DNA of 62,000 nt from Acanthaster planci (lineage: Eukaryota; Echinodermata; Asteroidea; Valvatida; Acanthasteridae). The stretch's first letter is position 1. The number at the start of each line of letters is the position of its first letter. The DNA lies in contig NW_019091369.1 in NCBI RefSeq assembly GCF_001949145.1, forward strand, positions 1,334,983 through 1,396,982. Reading direction: 5' to 3'. The notes under the pieces were generated by a model. The model saw only the letters and a program-made list of their open reading frames with translations, was not told the origin of the DNA and did not search any database. Made by a program: the position numbers and the translations under genes. Positions 12,082-23,809 of this stretch are shown piece by piece.

Positions 12082-13148
12082 TCACACTGTACTTTCTAGA
12101 GATACGGCACAAATCTTGCTACCTTGTTTCTGCCCTTCTGTCTGTTGCAAGCAGTCCCCATTCCCAAAGCCTTTACCAGCCTCGGAGCTGGCAGCTCTGA
12201 CGACAGTTTCTTTCTGGCTGTCACTAGAGGGCACTGTACCCTCGGGAATGGGCAGAGTCTGCTCCTCCGTCCCTCGGGACTGCAACGACATGTATGGGTC
12301 ATTTTCTTGACCACTAGACAATTTTCTGCTCAAGTCCACTCCTGACAAACCCTTGTCGTTGGAGACAGGCTTCAAAGCAACATTGTTCCCATTGTCATCG
12401 GCACTGGGCAACATTGGGGTGATTTCGTTGACTTTACTGTCCAGAGGCAATGTCTCTGCATCTTCCAGTTTGAAGTACTGCTCGCTAGTCGGGGATGGCC
12501 TGGCTTCCTTCTCGGCAGAAGGGTTTACCTTCTCAGCAGCAGGATTTACCTTGAAGTAGTACGGATTCTCCTGCATGTCTGACCCCTCACTCAGTGGTCT
12601 CTGATCGCTCTCGTGACCGGTAGAATTCAGGGTGCTGGCCGGGCCTGTATGACTCCCCTGGGGCTCAGACAAAACGCTGCCAGTGACGCTGCTGCATTCG
12701 CTTAACGGCCTCGAGTGACATCTACACATGGGCTCAGTTGGAGCTACTCCTGGGGTAGGGCAAGTGTTATTCTTTATCAAGGGCATGTAGGGGTTCTTTG
12801 TACCATCGACTGCTGCCGGGAAATTATCACCTCCAGCAGGACGATCCAGGAGAGGTGCTGTAGCACTCCGGTCGGTGGCCATCTGACGGCAGCGGGGGCA
12901 CTGGCCGACACCAATGGCCGCATTCACATCAGCCGGCCTTGCTTGGCCCTTGTTCAGCGCTTGGTAGGACGCTGGGGGTGGATTGGAAGGCGGAGGGTGG
13001 TTGCCAGGCAACTCGGGACGCTGGTCTGACAAAGTGGCTCCGTTACCGACATTATTAAGTCCATACATCTCATTGTGGAAGATGCGGTGGCCACTAGGGG
13101 GGAGTATTCCGTCGTTTGAAACAAACTGTTGACTGGTCATCATAGATG
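12082..13148 (-). CDS. last coding exon: cytoplasmic tail of receptor-like protein
   Basis: The acceptor TTGTGTGCAG|CATCTATG completes the codon left by the 68-nt exon (G|CA, Ala). The frame then runs 354 codons to TGA, ending SLESTV. The segment is hydrophilic, Pro/Ser/Gly-rich and probably disordered. It carries repeated short motifs: KNPYMPL, ENPYYFKV, QYFKLED and NDPYMSL (tyrosine followed by a hydrophobic residue at +2 or +3), two Cys-pair motifs (GQCPRCRQM, MCRCHSRPLSEC), the repeated RPLSE, and a short tandem VNPAAEK/VNPSAEK. Such tyrosines are typical SH2 or PTB docking or endocytic signals, which is inference here. The open frame continues upstream of the acceptor by chance for three codons with an ATG, but the splice site and phase agreement argue against starting there. 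No kinase, death or TIR domain is seen. Confidence 0.85.
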
Positions 13149-13488
13149 CTGCACACAAGAAAGAAATAAAAACAATCAGTGTAGCATACTTTCTGTATTT
13201 CAGTGATTTTCATTTCTGTAAATGGTTTCCACTCTTTGTGTGGTTTCGTATTCAAATCAACAGATGAAATGAAAGTGAAAATTTAAGTTCACAATTCAAT
13301 CTGAATTGTCAAGTTGGGCCTTCACGAAGTACTATTTTTATCATTCAACACATTTTTTCCACGCATGTATTTACAGTCCATTGGATTTACAAGTCACGGC
13401 ATAAGTAACATTGGCAAAACTGCAATCACTTCCATATAAGCAGCTCTTCACAAATGCAGTTAGCGATTGTCATTACAAAGCACAGTAA

Positions 13489-13947
13489 ACTGCCCTCAAT
13501 CGGTTATGCAATGCCCAAATGAAACTAATGATCCTAGCGGTACATGTAACTCATTCAATATCCAAGTCTGCCTACAGTCCCCAATACTGAATACTCACCT
13601 TGGCTTCTCAGTGTTCTCATTTCTTCCGAGTCAATGTATGCACTGCCCTCAATCGGTTATGCAATGCCCAAATGAAACTAATGATCCTAGCGGTACATGT
13701 AACTCATTCAATATCCAAGTCTGCCTACAGTCCCCAATACTGAATACTCACCTTGGCTTCTCAGTGTTCTCATTTCTTCCGAGTCAATGTATGCACTGCC
13801 CTCAATCGGTTGTGCAATGCCCAAATGAAACTAATGATCCTAGTGGTACATGTAACTCATTCAATATCCAAGTCTGCCTATAGTCCCCAATACTGAATAC
13901 TCACCTTGGCTTCTCAGTGTTCTCATTTCTTCCGAGTCAATGTATGC
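13489..13947. repeat. three-copy 153 bp tandem duplication containing a splice donor
   Basis: Copies are at 13489-13641, 13642-13794 and 13795-13947. The first two are essentially identical and the third differs at a few positions, so the expansion is recent. On the minus strand each unit carries the last ~44 nt of the exon at 13905-13972 plus its donor (AAGCCAAG|GTGAGTATT) and the following intron. Only the upstream-most copy (highest coordinates) retains the acceptor CTTTTTAG. The plus-strand open frame across the array exists because 153 is a multiple of three; it is not a gene. Confidence 0.9.
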
Positions 13948-13972
13948 ATACTCGGATTGCTCTTGACCAGGC
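13905..13972 (-). CDS. juxtamembrane exon (68 nt) of receptor-like protein
   Basis: The acceptor is TTTTAG|GCCTGG and the donor CCAAG|GTGAGT. The exon completes a Lys codon (AA|G) from the transmembrane exon and encodes PGQEQSEYAYIDSEEM, then RTLRSQ, leaving phase 1. YAYID is an acidic tyrosine motif just inside the membrane. The donor half of this exon is present in two further tandem copies downstream (13599-13642 and 13752-13795). Confidence 0.85.
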
Positions 13973-16410
13973 CTAAAAAGAAAATTGGATTAATTCTCAC
14001 CATTACAAGAACAGTAATATGATTCTGCATCATTATGGCACTGCACTAGAAGATTCTTTGATGTAACATCGACAAATGCATTAGATATGGTTTACACAAG
14101 CTAAAAACAAGGTAATTAATTAATTATATCATCACACTGTGATATGTATCAAGCACAAAGTCAAGTACATTATGCCTAAGATGATTACTATTTATAACAA
14201 CAAATATTTCATGGAAAATGATACGAACAAAGTTCAATATTTTTCTGTTTTGTACTTAAGACCAGCTTCAAAAATTCCAAAATACCTTTTCTGAGACCAG
14301 CCAAATTTTTTCATTCATCAAAAAAATCAAAGAACATCCCCCCAAAAGTAAACTTTGATTTTATTTTAGCAGAGCATTGCGCAAGGCAATTTGCAAAAAG
14401 GTTCAGGTCTTAAATATGCAGTCTTAGCAATGACAGCTTTGTGGTTATCCGACCATGTGGTGAACGCATTTCCATTCCAACCCCCAAAACATGCAGTCAG
14501 CGAATATGACTCGTCAGGCCTGGGCTAGTCTTTAATCTCCTTGGATGTGGAACGCCCAAAAATATTTCTAGTCCCTTGACGTTTTATTGCAGGTTAGACC
14601 TCATAACTTCTAGGAATGATTTTCTGCATACCTGTCTTAAAGAGGCAAGTGCAATTTTGGTAGTGAAATCTAACCTGACGTCATTTCTGCAGTTATGGGT
14701 GAATCAAATCCATTTTATGACAATGAGAGGTTTTTTATCCATCATCACACCCACAGTTTTTTCTGCACCAAACTGTTTGAAACTTTACAATGCATCTAAA
14801 GAGACCCATTGTGGCTACATCTGTGAATTTTAAATTCAATCCAACAGAGGATTTTGTCGTTACAATTACCAATAGTTCACATCCTCATTCATGTCAGTGG
14901 AAAAGGTTCACATTTGTTTGACCTGTTTCGGATATATGAGCTATTCCCATGAACAATGTGACTAACTTTCTTAAAACTGGTGCCGAAAACTGTGAGACAT
15001 CACCAGAAAGTCTCTTGAAGGCTTTGCATGAAAAACGACCCTATGATGATATCAGAGAAATGTGTGGGGGGGGGGGGGGGTAGGGAGAGGGTGGAACCCC
15101 TCCGTGGGCTCTTTTAGGCTAAGCAGCACCCAAAAACCCACTGAGGTCAAGGCAGACCATGAATATTCATGACAAATAACAATATCTGTGACCCCCATCC
15201 TATTTCCTGTGAGGTTTTCCTGTTTTGACAAGTAACTAACCACCCAACCAACCCACTCCTAAACCAGGCAGGGTGGTGCACTGGATTCCTGACAGCAGAA
15301 AAGTTACTAGAGCACCAGGTGGAGGAAATGGAGCAAATCGCTGCCTTTGCTCAAAGCAAGAAATTTCATTAACATATCGTCACATACTGCAACATTTGGC
15401 CAGGTTTAAATGGCTTGCTGCACGGCGTTGATTTTGTTGTTTTTTCCGAGTACTTCCCGTCAAAAACACCAGGAATTTAACAGGTGCAAGTAAGCATGTC
15501 ATCTGACTACAAACCAAAACTCAGCTGGCCAGTGCTAAAAAATTCCACAGAAACTATTCCAAGCCAAAGAGTTCTGGGCAGTACTGCTGCACTCGACATG
15601 CTTACTGAACTACTTCTTCAATGTATTTCACTGCTATCCATCCAAGGCAACATGAACCAATCCTACAAATTGAGTTGAAACATTTAAGGACTTCCTTGAC
15701 TGTTTGTTTCTGCTTTATAATTTGGTATAATGTCCCGATGATAATAGAATAAGTGGATTAAAAAAATTGGCAGTTCCGTTTGATTTCCAGTGTTAAAAAT
15801 TTGTTGCAATGCTTGTGAACTGAGAACAGTTTGGGCAGCCCCTTTTGTTTGTTTGGATCACAAATGACCTTACTCTTTGCCAAGGAAGGAACATCCCATT
15901 TTCATTCCAAATATTTTTTGTCATGAGCCTGCACGTTCCAAACATCAATCAAATGACTTTCATTTCAACTTTTTTCCCCTAATACACGTAAAAGACTGGA
16001 AACTTCTCCATTTCCCGGCACTGAAAAATAACTACTCCCAAAAGGAAACGCACCACTTTAACTTACAGATGTTTTTCTTTAGAGTCTACAAGCTTCTATT
16101 TAACCCCAAATCCTTAACCTGACTCCAAAAGTGAAACATTTTCATTTCGGGTGATCTCCCCGTCAACAAGTTTCAATAAACTCCATATCCTCAATCGATA
16201 CCACAAGGCCTTAATCAGGAAATAACACTGTGCACTTGGTGACACCTCAAGGAAGCTACATATTTTTCTGCAAATTAGAGACAAGATTGGAATCCTTTCA
16301 GTTTCAAAAGGAAACTGGCCTAGAGCTTTGTTCTCATCGAGGATCCTTCCACAGCACTGATTAGCTTGGATTCATTTTGGAAGCCATTCAGAAATCTCTC
16401 TATTACTCAC
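13973..16410. other. intron of receptor-like gene
   Basis: A 2.4 kb intron between the transmembrane and juxtamembrane exons. It contains a poly-G run at about 15064-15080 and no other exon that I can support. Plus-strand frames here are short and without domains. Confidence 0.6.
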
Positions 16411-16534
16411 TTTTTGTTCTTCTTCTGACATTTTCTCTGATAGCAGACACAGCCAATGATGACCAGAACTAGGAAAGTCCCCCCACCCACAACGGCTCCT
16501 ATGATGACAGTGACATCCGGCCCTTGGGTTGCTC
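16411..16534 (-). CDS. transmembrane exon of receptor-like protein
   Basis: Acceptor ATGTTTGCAG|GAGCAACC; donor AAAAA|GTGAGTAA. The exon encodes ATQGPD, then a hydrophobic helix VTVIIGAVVGGGTFLVLVII, then GCVCYQRKCQKKNKK. The helix is about 23 residues with a GxxxG-like glycine stretch. It is followed at once by basic residues, the expected stop-transfer signal for a type I protein. Cysteines just inside the membrane could be palmitoylated. Phase 1 in and phase 2 out match both neighbours. Confidence 0.9.
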
Positions 16535-16768
16535 CTGCAAACATATTAAAATGGAAACTTAACAATTCAACACAAACAAGAAAAATCGCTCTTTCTATAT
16601 ACCCTTTTCAAGTACTTATTTGCGGAAGCGGAACAACAAAATGATAAATTAAATCATAAATTCATAAATTTTTCATGTCTTTTGAGGTTAATTTATTTAG
16701 TTTGCCCAAAAATATCCTGTTTTTCAGAGTCAAAAAACTCATTGTTTGCACTTGCGAGTATTTTATTT

Positions 16769-16837
16769 CCATGAAAACTCATACAATACTACCATGAAAA
16801 CTCATACAATACTACCATGAAAACTCATACAATACTA
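16769..16837. repeat. 23 bp tandem repeat, three copies
   Basis: The unit CCATGAAAACTCATACAATA plus CTA is repeated three times without change, inside the intron between the transmembrane and stalk exons. No function is apparent. Confidence 0.9.
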
Positions 16838-17417
16838 AAGCATACCTACATGTCAGAGAGAGATGCTTTCTGAAGATTAATTTATTAATTCATTAAGTCG
16901 GTAAGTTCAGTGCAGACAGTGCACATTGCTAAAAGTGGCTCTGGAAAGCATGAGCAAGAGGTCATGCTGCACAGAGACACCATGCACGTACCGTAGGGGG
17001 CTTTGCACCTTTCACTGCAGTGCCGTTCATTTTACGGCAAGTTTCTGGGGGTGTTGCTCCTGTTTGCTCACCGTCACTATTAACTAATTACTATTGATAG
17101 ACAAAAGTTTGATTGGTGCCACAAGTGCATCATTCCAAGATGATAATGAAGGATGCAACTGTTCGTGTCTTACGACAAAGACAGCACAACATTAATTTCT
17201 GGCAAATGCAGAAAGACTTTGCAAAGCGCCATCATGAGTCATACTGACACCTTGGTTACTTCTTCCACGGTCTCATTAAAATTTATAGCGTTGACAGTCT
17301 AGTGATCACATTCGTCCATTTTTCATTATACCATTGTCTTGGTAAAACTTTCCCCCCCGCCGACACGGCTAAAGATGTGTTACAGTGAAACAGACAAATA
17401 GAACTACAATCCCCTAC

Positions 17418-17530
17418 CTGCATCTGTAGTCATGGTGCGATCGCTGGGTTTAGGGGGGACAGGTTCCTCAAAGTGCACAGTTGGAATTGGCGTGACAGTT
17501 GTAGGGGGTTGTGGAGTAGTGGGATTCTTA
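17418..17530 (-). CDS. Pro/Thr-rich stalk exon of receptor-like protein
   Basis: Acceptor TTTTACAG|TAAGAAT; donor GATGCAG|GTAGGG. The exon encodes KNPTTPQPPTTVTPIPTVHF, then EEPVPPKPSDRTMTTDA. The density of Pro and Thr, the absence of cysteines and the position between the Cys-rich region and the membrane helix fit an extended, probably O-glycosylated stalk. It begins by completing a Thr codon (AC|T) and ends in phase 1. Confidence 0.85.
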
Positions 17531-18431
17531 CTGTAAAAGTCAGGAAAACAATTTAAATTTTTCACTCACAGATTTCTCCTGATGACATTATTTATTCATG
17601 GGCCTGTACACTATCTGTACTTTGTCGACTCAGTCTTTGGTACCCTCCTACTGACTGACTTATCAAGTAATGGGCAGCTAGAAGTTGCCTCTTAATTGAC
17701 ATTTAATGGGTTGACCCCTAGAAACAGAATCCTGTTGGACCCCTGGTGTCAAAGCTGCGCCCTAACTTTCTGTTAAAATTTTATTCTCGCTTTATGGACC
17801 ACTGCTGTTTCCGCACTTCATGAGAACGATGTGTTTTTTCAAACAGTCTGGTTCTCATGTACAGTGATGATACCCCATGGAAAATACAGAACTGATAGGG
17901 GAACATAACCCCTTCCTCCCAAAGTTGTTGGTAAAGGTTAAAGCACGTCAATCCCTTGACTACGGCTTGTACTGGGTCGATCCAGTCAAAGGAATTTTGT
18001 CAGGTTTGAGCATGGACAACATTATCACAGTTCCTAGGGCCCGGTCGGGGAGGGAGGAGAGATGCTGGGGCGTTCTAGGTTCGGGACAGGTATCCAGGTC
18101 TAGGGGTGGGGAGAATAAAATGGATATTCTTCCAGAAACAGCAGTTCAATTGTTTTCATTCAAAAAACAACATCCCCCCGGTGGTTTCTTAAAAACTTGT
18201 GCTTTCAATTAAGTATAAAAAATAAACCAGCAACCTGTCACATGGGAGGGAAACTTGGGCCCTGTTCCCCCCCCCCCGGATACAGCGCTGAATAGCAAAA
18301 AACTGCCTACTGGTCTTTGAAATATGTCAAAGATCTTAAGAATAATGACACAAATGGTCAGTCCCAGACCGTAATTCTTGTTCGTAACATTATTTTCATT
18401 TCTGATGTTTGGAATGTGGAGAATAGATTAC

Positions 18432-18642
18432 GTTGAGCAGGAGCAGGTGGGACACATGTCCTCCAGGAGAACTGATGTAACAGCAACATCTTCGCTGAAT
18501 GGCCAGACGTGGATGTCACCATTCTCTTGGGAGAAGCAAACCAGGTTATTCTGAACAGAGTACTCGCATCTTCTACAATTTGGGTCTTCAGTAGCACAGA
18601 TACAAGCCACGTAGGACGAGCTAGGTCGACATCGGAACACAT
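18432..18642 (-). CDS. ectodomain exon 3, Cys-rich
   Basis: Acceptor CCTCCAACAG|ATGTGTTCC; donor CTCAAC|GTAATC, a weak match to consensus but the only one that restores phase to the stalk exon. The exon encodes VFRCRPSSSYVACICATEDP, NCRRCEYSVQNNLVCF and, at its end, DMCPTCSCST, with nine cysteines in 70 residues. Without splicing the frame reaches TAA immediately after the donor, which fixes the exon end. The cysteine arrangement is not one I can assign to a named repeat. Confidence 0.8.
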
Positions 18643-18879
18643 CTGTTGGAGGGGAATGAAAACGGGAAGTAAAAACTTCTCTGAGCAATGCAGAGACAAA
18701 GAAAAAAGAAGACTACCGGTAAGTTCTGAGTGAGTCAGCGATGCCAGGCTATCTTTGTGTGAGATAAGACCCCAGATTCAAAGCTACAGATTTTTTCATT
18801 GGTTTGGAAACTGTGCTTATACCCTGGTTCAGACAAAAACATGCAGAATTTAGGAAGTGCTGGAAGAAATGTCACTTAC

Positions 18880-18995
18880 GCTGGTAACCCGTGGCAGGAG
18901 CATTTTTCCATTCATCACAGTTGTTCAGAAAGTCAAAGAGCTTACTTGCCATACGATCTGTGCAATCACTACACCATGTTGTGCAGTTTGGTAAT
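18880..18995 (-). CDS. ectodomain exon 2, Cys-rich
   Basis: Acceptor ATTTTGCAACAG|ATTACC; donor ACCAGC|GTAAGTGAC. The exon encodes LPNCTTWCSDCTDRMASKLF, then DFLNNCDEWKNAPATGYQ, with four cysteines and an N-glycosylation sequon (NCT). Phase 2 in (CT|A, Leu, if joined to exon 1) and phase 1 out (C|AT, His) agree with its neighbours. Confidence 0.8.
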
Positions 18996-19379
18996 CTGTT
19001 GCAAAATAAAGGCAAAATGAGCATGTTTAAAAATCTTATGGTAAGTTAAAGTTACTGTCATCAAAATGCTGTATTCATTAAATTCAAACTCTTGGAGTTT
19101 CCCAGTTATTTTCAGGACCTCAGCAACTCACAAAAATGACAGGCTTTTGTCGAGCAAACCCTCTCCTGTTACTTTAGTACATGTACATGTAAATCTTACA
19201 GAACCACTTTGGAATCAAAAGCACATGTATGAAACAATATGTAAATACTTTTTCTTCATGTACATTTATGTATGACACAATGCGCCAGCATACACATGCT
19301 TTTTACCCAGTTCTTTAGACATTCAAACCGCATACAGTAGATTCATCCATTTACTGTACAAGCAAGGATGCATACAAAA

Positions 19380-19520
19380 ACTAACCTTTCAGGGGGCCAA
19401 ATTTTTGGGGAGGGGAACATTTGGCAATTTTGTCATGTAATCATTTATGGCCTTTCTGAGTGTGGAGGCTACATTTTGGGGCTTGTCACATGATCTTTTG
19501 AAGGACAGGGAATGGACTGG
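19380..19520. repeat. dispersed repeat family, copy 2
   Basis: The block contains 'ggcctttctgagtg' followed by GGAGGCTACATTTTGGGGCTT, the same order of blocks as at 3.13-3.30 kb and 61.11-61.33 kb. Confidence 0.5.
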
Positions 19521-21530
19521 AACAAACAATTTGCCATTTATTACTTTTTCTCAAGTCTAAATGCATCGACACACACGTGACCTGCAAACATAAGATTTGA
19601 CAGATTCCAGTTTGATAAAATTATGCAGGCTGTACCTCAAACATGTCATTGTGAAGGCTGTTGAACACATGACATACATTTACACATACATGTATGTTGG
19701 TCTGTGATGTATCCGCATACATGTACGTGTAGTCATGTACAAATACTCAAAGTTCAAACATTCTGTGGGATCGTGTCATGTATCAACAATTCAGAAGTCT
19801 GACAATACCAGTACACTTGTACATTGTACATGTTTATCTCTCTGAAGAGATTACATGTGTATGTACACCATGGCATTATAACTAATGAAATGGATCACAA
19901 ATAGCTAGGAGTGTGTCTGTCTGTGTTCTGTGACATTACAAACATCTCATAAATCTGACTTACACGGTACATGTGCATGTACAATATGAATTGACATCCA
20001 ATGAAACCGTTCTACTAAAAGCGAAAATTAGTGGGTCAATGTTTACATGTAGGCCTCTGTATCTAGTCCAAACTGTTAAAGAGATCTTTTTAGCCTGGAG
20101 GTGTGAATTCCTTAATCAATATTCCCACCACAAAGGAGTTCAAGGATTGAAGCAATCGTGGTCATTTCCTGACCCAGCAGCTGTGAAATGTACAGGGTTT
20201 TTACTGTACTGAAGCATGACTTCTGCATTATTATTCATCAAAACGGACCGAAAGGACAGGCAAGAGGGAGACCGGATAGCTATTTTGTGATGACAATCGA
20301 GCCGGAGAGAGTTCTGCCCAGCAAACAGGCGCCACGCAGGATATCAGGGCCGCTACTTTTCATTTGTGTGGATTGTGATGGGGGAGGAGGGCTTTTTACA
20401 AAATGCATGAAAAACACCACGGTGGATGGGTTTCATCTGGACCGTGAAGAGTGATGAACCAGCAACTTCTGGGAAATTTAATCTTCATTGACGACTCTTC
20501 CGATATTCCTGCATTAGTGAAACTGAACAGGCCTCTGTACAGTAAATTGAACCAAGCAGGAGAATATACAATATGAAATACAACTGAAGGGGAAAAGGAA
20601 AGAGATGCTCCTTGGATTACTAATGATAAGTGGAAGAGACTTGTAAACACTTGGAATGCAAAGTACATCATGTACGGTACATGTACAGTGTGTGGGCGCT
20701 TTTTGCTCTAAAAAAAGACACAAAATGTAATTAAAGGATGGTGTTGTGAATCATGGCCAGAGCTATAAATTGAAAAGAAAATAAAGGGTCCTAATCATGT
20801 ACAGTAGCAATGGGTAGCCAAAGGGGTAAATGGACAGACATGTACAGGCACACGTACATTTTACATGAATTTGAATTGAACAATTCTGGATTACTATGCA
20901 AGTAGCCACTTTAAAGAGGTTGCCGCTGGAACCCATGAGATATTATTGATGAGCAGCCAAAATGGACCACATCAACAAGTGATTGAAGACATCTCTGAAA
21001 CAATGGTGCGGCTTTCAAATGGGTGACCTCCACGTATGTACACATGTATGGTACCTGGCCCACAGACATCAGTTGACTCTTCCACTCGTTTACATGTATA
21101 GACATTGTACCCACTCATTTTTTCTGACCTAGAAGCCACGAAAAGGATATCTTACATGTACACTGTCACCAAATATGCACATTCATTCTCTGCACAATGT
21201 ACAAACTACATGTACATGTACATCATGTAAGATTAAACATGTACATGTACACTGAGTGTGCATGTATGACCCAAATACATCCCACTCTCCCAACTTACAT
21301 GTACATACATGTACATCCACTGCATGATTGCAGGCCCAAACGTGTTGACCAAGCTGAACTGTAATTATTCAGCGAAACTGAATGTTACCTAGCACCGTTG
21401 AAAAAAAGGGCGAGAACTGGGCTGTGACCAGCTGTACAGGCTTTTAACATCATGGTCACGGTCACTGGACTGCACAGCTTCACACAAGTACATCTAATTA
21501 AATACCTGATTTCTTTACCGGTATATTTGG

Positions 21531-21800
21531 GAGTCAGGTTGGCATAGTTGTTCTTTCCTCGCCTTCCACCTCTGTGGTCCGGGTTCAAATCCCAGCCCGG
21601 TCCATCATGTGGATTAGGTTTTCAGTCCCTACATGTACCTGATTCCGTGGGTTTTATACCCAAAATATTCCTCTGGGGTTTTCCTCCACCTTCTAAAAGT
21701 ATTGAGGCTTCTCATAGTCTCCTCTCTACAGGTTTCTTCAGGCTTGCCAGCTACACTTCCAAGGGTGCTTTTGAGGAATCCTCGGTGTCATACCAGGAAT
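21531..21800 (+). repeat. tRNA-derived SINE
   Basis: An A-box-like region (GTTGGCATAGTTGTT) precedes a perfect B-box GGTTCAAATCC at the spacing of a Pol III promoter. Downstream comes a body with TTTTCCTCCACCTTCTAAAA, which resembles the conserved central part of widespread invertebrate and vertebrate tRNA-SINEs. The end near 21800 runs into 'aataatggtaataacaag', a plausible simple tail. It lies in intron 1 of the receptor-like gene, antisense to it. Confidence 0.75.
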
Positions 21801-23255
21801 GATTAATAATGGTAATAACAAGAATAAGACTAATTATGATTTTCTTCCTCCCCTGCCCTTCTCTCCTCATTCCTTCTTAAAAAATCCATCAATTCTTTCG
21901 TTTTACTTGTTTTCAATACAATTTCCTGGGGCATAGCTCGCTCAGGTCGCTTTTCTCATCAAGTGTTTGTCCCACTACAGGTAAAGACTTGTGCAGTAGT
22001 TGGGCATGCCCAACGGTGTTGATACATGTACAGTGTACATGCGTACATGTACCATGTACAGTGTACAATGTATGTACTACTGCCCAAGTAGGTACTGCAA
22101 AAAGTTAGGCCGGAACAGCATTTTTTTCTGTGACTCAAGCGTTTGGGTTCAACATTGTTGTCATCCTCTTAACCAGTGCCCAATGTACTGCTACCTGTGC
22201 CTGTAGTCTGAGCATACACATACATGTACATGTACTGTACCTCTACACAATGCCAGGAACCTTTCCTCCTACACACAGAAGCCATGCATGTGACATATTT
22301 AATAAGGAAGGCAGAGGCAAGTTAAAATCCAATTGCTCCCAGCTGCGTCAGACAGGGGAGACCAAATTTCGGGGAAAATCTGAACCACTGGGCTCCCTAC
22401 CCTCAGGGGTCGGCTCACCAACGGGTCACCACCGGTCACATCTTTTAAGATGAAGTTTCGTCTTCCTGAAGTTCCAAATAAATGCCAGGCAGTAATTTAT
22501 TTCATCAATTGTGGAGGATGCTACATCTGTATGTACACCGTATGAGTAATCCCTGACTTCCAGATGAACTCATATATCATGGGCTGTGCTATCAGCCGAA
22601 GAGGTTTTTTAAATCAGCCTATAAATAATTACGAGTGGCAGGTTGGAGGGTCAAACTAGATGTGTTTTCCTGTTTGTCTCTATTTGTGGTTTGCAACAAA
22701 GGTAAAAACCACACTGGATTGAGAAATAAAGTGCTCAAAGGTTGCATTATGTCATTAATCATCCCTAACAAATTCAGCTTTTCTCAACTGCCTCAAGCGA
22801 AGGGTGCTAACATGCCCCTGCCTCAAAGAGCTACGTGCAATACTCTGTACTCCAATATACGTCAACAAAATTGGGACCTTTAGTCTCCTGGATGTCACAT
22901 GCGCTTACATGTACTGTACACAGTGACACACTGTACATTGTACATTCAACAGCACAGGTATACTAGTCCTGGCTAATTCCAAGAATAACAGATTGACAAC
23001 TGGAAGGGATTTTCACAATTTACTATCCTGATGGGTCATAAATTAAGACCTAAACACTAGTGTTACAAGTGTCCATCTATGGTATCATAGGGATGTGTTT
23101 TGAACTTTGGACTTTGCAAGGATCAGGTAAACCTACCTGTATGTGTTGCCATGGTAGCGGATAATGTGGAATAAAAAGTTATCATACCGGTGCATGAAAC
23201 AAAATGTAAAGACAGGACCTTGCCATCTGTAAATAATGTTGCTTTTCTTTCCAAA

Positions 23256-23809
23256 NNNNNNNNNNNNNNNNNNNNNNNNNNNNNNNNNNNNNNNNNNNNN
23301 NNNNNNNNNNNNNNNNNNNNNNNNNNNNNNNNNNNNNNNNNNNNNNNNNNNNNNNNNNNNNNNNNNNNNNNNNNNNNNNNNNNNNNNNNNNNNNNNNNNN
23401 NNNNNNNNNNNNNNNNNNNNNNNNNNNNNNNNNNNNNNNNNNNNNNNNNNNNNNNNNNNNNNNNNNNNNNNNNNNNNNNNNNNNNNNNNNNNNNNNNNNN
23501 NNNNNNNNNNNNNNNNNNNNNNNNNNNNNNNNNNNNNNNNNNNNNNNNNNNNNNNNNNNNNNNNNNNNNNNNNNNNNNNNNNNNNNNNNNNNNNNNNNNN
23601 NNNNNNNNNNNNNNNNNNNNNNNNNNNNNNNNNNNNNNNNNNNNNNNNNNNNNNNNNNNNNNNNNNNNNNNNNNNNNNNNNNNNNNNNNNNNNNNNNNNN
23701 NNNNNNNNNNNNNNNNNNNNNNNNNNNNNNNNNNNNNNNNNNNNNNNNNNNNNNNNNNNNNNNNNNNNNNNNNNNNNNNNNNNNNNNNNNNNNNNNNNNN
23801 NNNNNNNNN
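23256..23809. other. assembly gap (554 N)
   Basis: A run of undetermined bases lies within intron 1 of the receptor-like gene. Translated frames that cross it have no meaning. Confidence 0.99.

Noticed and set aside
13467-13883. 138-codon plus-strand open frame with repeated peptide
   Set aside because: It is produced by the 153 bp tandem duplication (period divisible by three) and lies antisense to the receptor-like gene's exon and intron.
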